Assembly: GCA_002402275.1 (NCBI GenBank)
Contig: DHFN01000033.1
Location: 1-14,935 of the forward strand
Source of the DNA: Anaerolineales bacterium UBA4823
GTDB lineage: Bacteria > Chloroflexota > Anaerolineae > Anaerolineales > UBA4823
Length of the DNA: 14,935 bases
Direction: 5' to 3'
Part shown: in pieces, positions 12,787 through 14,935 of the stretch
How positions within the stretch are numbered: position 1 is the stretch's first letter
How the letters are laid out: every line of letters starts with the position of its first letter
The notes under the pieces: generated by a model
What the model saw: the letters and a program-made list of their open reading frames with translations, nothing else
Database searches by the model: none
Told to the model about the DNA's origin: nothing
Program-made: the position numbers and the translations under genes

Positions 12787-14935
12787 ATGAGAGCAAATCT
12801 TTTGAAAGCGTTTAATCTATTTCTGGTATTTGCATTGGTTCTTGGTGTGAATAACGCGATGGCTACGCCAAATAACTCACAAGAACCTCCAACAAATCAT
12901 ATTCAAAGCAGTCATGAGCGTCTAAATCTTACCTCCTCAGATCTATCTGGAGTAAAGCCGCTCTCGGTAATCGAACAATTTGAAAAAAAGTCGGGGATGA
13001 TTGACATTGTTGTTGAACTAGCTGGCCGACCTTCATTAGTAAAGTTTTCCGAAAAAAGAGCAACCGAAACTGAAGAAGTTGCTAATCAAGAGGCTGTAGA
13101 ACAACTCGATGCTGTGACTGCAGCTCAAGATTCGTTTATGTCCGCCCTCGACGAAAAACACATATCCTATCAGTTGCTATTTCGAACCCAACGAGTATTG
13201 AATGGAATTTACATGAAAGTGGATGCTGCTAAGGTAAAAGATATTGCCAAAATTCGAGGCGTCAAAGCGATTTATCCATTGGTTCCAAAAAAGATCGATA
13301 ATAATTATAGCATTCCCCTTCTTGGAGCACCTGAGGTTTGGGAAGATTATTTTACGCGCGGCGAGGGTGTGAAAGTGGGGATTATTGATACCGGCATAGA
13401 TTACTTGCACACAGATTTTGGTGGTCCGGGTACTGGATATGAAACAAATGATTTTACGAAAGATGAACCTGGCACTACCGATGGCTTTCCCAGTGCCAAG
13501 GTCGTGGGAGGATATGATTTTGTTGGGGATGATTATGATGCCGAAGACCCCCACAGTCATCCAGAACCCGATCCTGATCCTATGGATTGCAACGGACATG
13601 GTTCCCATGTATCGGGAACTGTAGCGGGCTATGGGACCAATATAGATGGATCCACCTATACTGGAGGTTATACGAATTCAACGCCCTTCACGACAACCAT
13701 GGATATTGGTCCGGGGGTCGCCCCGTTGGCAAAGCTTTATGCCTTGCGTGTGTTTGGTTGCAGTGGCTCGACTAATGTAACAGACCAGGCGATTGAATGG
13801 GCGGTTGATCCAAATGGGGATGGAAAATTCGATGATCATTTAGATGTGATCAATATGTCACTGGGCTCCGTTTATGGAACAGGTTATGATTCAACGGCGA
13901 TTGCTTCGAATAATGCTGCTTTAGCGGGTGTAATCGTTGTTGCTTCGGCAGGGAACAGTGGGGATTCCCATTACGTTGACGGTTCTCCTGCAACTGGCAC
14001 GAGTGTCATCAGCGTGGCTGCGAGCCAGGATGATGGGAATATAAATTTGTATAGTAAGTTTCAAGTGAATTTCCCCGGCGATATTGCTGGCAGTTATCCA
14101 GATGTTGACGCAGGATTTGGACCGCTACTTAGTCAAGTAATCACTGCCGACCTAGCTTATGATGCTTCAAATCCGCTCGGTTGTACCGCTTTTTCAGAAG
14201 GTTATTTTGAGAACAAAATTGCATTGATTGGGCGAGGGACTTGTAACTTTACTGTAAAAGTCAAAAACGCCCAAAGTGCTGGAGCGAAGGCTGTTCTAAT
14301 CTACAACAGTGTCCCTACAGCGCCTTTCGAAATGGGTGGTGAAGACTCCACGATAACCATCCCATCGGCTATGATATTTCAGTCTGATGGCACAATGTTG
14401 GCGAATAAATTATCAACCGATACGGTGAATATTACGTTAGATCCAGCCTGGCATCTATCATTGCGGCTTGATCCGGGATCAGATCCATCCTTAATTGACA
14501 CTCCATCACCCTTTACCAGTCGTGGTCCACGTCGAATCGATTCTTTTCTGAAACCGGATATATCTGCACCAGGCGATACGATTTATTCTGTATCAGCCCG
14601 CACAGGTAAGTACGGAACCAGCATGAGTGGTACTTCCATGGCTGCGCCTCATATAACTGGCGTAATGGCATTGTTGCGCCAATGGAAATCAACCTGGAGC
14701 GTCGCTGAACTCAAAGCGGATGTGATGAACACAGCGTCCTACGATATTACTCCAGGCACACCTAAATATGCTCCCCAAAGAGTAGGCGCCGGCAGGGTAA
14801 ATGTTCCTGATGCATTGACTAACAACGTCATCATGTTCGATTCCGAAACCCCGGATGGAGTGAGTGCTTCATTTGGTGCACCAGAAGTAACCCAGCTAGA
14901 AGTGCTAACTAAAGTGATTACCGTGGTGAGTAAAG
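12787..14935 (+). CDS. Secreted subtilisin-like serine protease (S8) with PA domain, 3'-truncated
   Basis: The frame is open from ATG 12787 to the window end (716 codons seen). A signal peptide (hydrophobic 9-21, AMA just before a likely cut after 26) is followed by an I9-like propeptide at about 72-167 (IDIVVEL...GIYMKVDAAKVKDIAKIRGVKAIYP). The catalytic domain shows all S8 residues: D201 in IIDTGID, H271 in GHGSHVSG, oxyanion N390 in ASAGNSG, and S617 in GTSMAAP. A PA domain (about 425-545, with CTAFSEG, IALIGRGTCNFTVKVKNAQSAGAKAVLIYN) is inserted between N390 and S617, as in Vpr-like and lactocepin-like proteases. An acidic Pro/Asp stretch (PEPDPDPMD) precedes the catalytic His. AGGAG (12774-12778) lies eight bases before the start; an in-frame ATG at 12736 has poor spacing. 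It probably digests extracellular protein; C-terminal domains lie outside the window. Confidence 0.93.
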   Translation, partial: MRANLLKAFNLFLVFALVLGVNNAMATPNNSQEPPTNHIQSSHERLNLTSSDLSGVKPLSVIEQFEKKSGMIDIVVELAGRPSLVKFSEKRATETEEVANQEAVEQLDAVTAAQDSFMSALDEKHISYQLLFRTQRVLNGIYMKVDAAKVKDIAKIRGVKAIYPLVPKKIDNNYSIPLLGAPEVWEDYFTRGEGVKVGIIDTGIDYLHTDFGGPGTGYETNDFTKDEPGTTDGFPSAKVVGGYDFVGDDYDAEDPHSHPEPDPDPMDCNGHGSHVSGTVAGYGTNIDGSTYTGGYTNSTPFTTTMDIGPGVAPLAKLYALRVFGCSGSTNVTDQAIEWAVDPNGDGKFDDHLDVINMSLGSVYGTGYDSTAIASNNAALAGVIVVASAGNSGDSHYVDGSPATGTSVISVAASQDDGNINLYSKFQVNFPGDIAGSYPDVDAGFGPLLSQVITADLAYDASNPLGCTAFSEGYFENKIALIGRGTCNFTVKVKNAQSAGAKAVLIYNSVPTAPFEMGGEDSTITIPSAMIFQSDGTMLANKLSTDTVNITLDPAWHLSLRLDPGSDPSLIDTPSPFTSRGPRRIDSFLKPDISAPGDTIYSVSARTGKYGTSMSGTSMAAPHITGVMALLRQWKSTWSVAELKADVMNTASYDITPGTPKYAPQRVGAGRVNVPDALTNNVIMFDSETPDGVSASFGAPEVTQLEVLTKVITVVSK

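Noticed and set aside
1..14935. CRISPR array, phage module, defence system or biosynthetic cluster
   Set aside because: No regular direct repeats with spacers, no integrase, terminase, nuclease-helicase set or modular synthase was seen. Nearly all coding space is explained by housekeeping, transport and protease genes.

Overview
The window looks like chromosomal DNA of a moderately AT-rich member of the Chloroflexota, most probably class Anaerolineae. This placement is an inference from protein style: Thr/Pro-rich extracellular linkers, a response regulator joined to a roadblock-like domain, a DUF389 protein with an SH3 tail, and a BMP-type nucleoside importer. No rRNA or marker gene is present to confirm it.

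Layout from left to right. (1) The 3' part of a receiver-domain protein with a roadblock/LC7-like domain (1-900), then tRNA-Gln(UUG) (981-1051). (2) A tightly packed operon of glmU, a CNNM/CorC-type membrane protein with CBS domains, and cdd, with overlapping gene ends (1198-4217). A strong hairpin plus T-tract lies in the glmU leader, downstream of a plausible promoter. (3) A DUF389 membrane protein with a Thr/Pro linker and bacterial SH3 tail on the minus strand (4232-5413). (4) A divergently oriented lipoprotein with a BMP-like fold that lacks the usual ligand residues (5633-6712). (5) A complete nucleoside-type BMP importer: binding lipoprotein, two permeases and a duplicated ATPase (7034-12000). 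Two hairpins separate the binding protein from the permeases and a strong hairpin closes the operon. (6) About 730 bases without a convincing gene, holding an unresolved ORF and short repeats. (7) The 5' part of a secreted subtilisin-like protease with an I9-like propeptide and a PA domain (12787 to the window end).

Working together: the importer (5) probably brings in nucleosides and Cdd (2) deaminates cytidine and deoxycytidine, so the centre of the window may be a nucleoside-salvage neighbourhood. GlmU supplies UDP-GlcNAc for envelope glycans. The CorC-like and DUF389 proteins are membrane proteins of uncertain substrate. The protease fits a secreting, polymer-degrading heterotroph.

I found no CRISPR array, phage module, intact insertion sequence or clear multi-gene system of an unknown type. 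The most unusual items are the degenerate BMP-like lipoprotein, the DUF389-SH3 fusion, the hairpin in the glmU leader, the strongly asymmetric ATPase, and the unexplained 12.06-12.79 kb gap.
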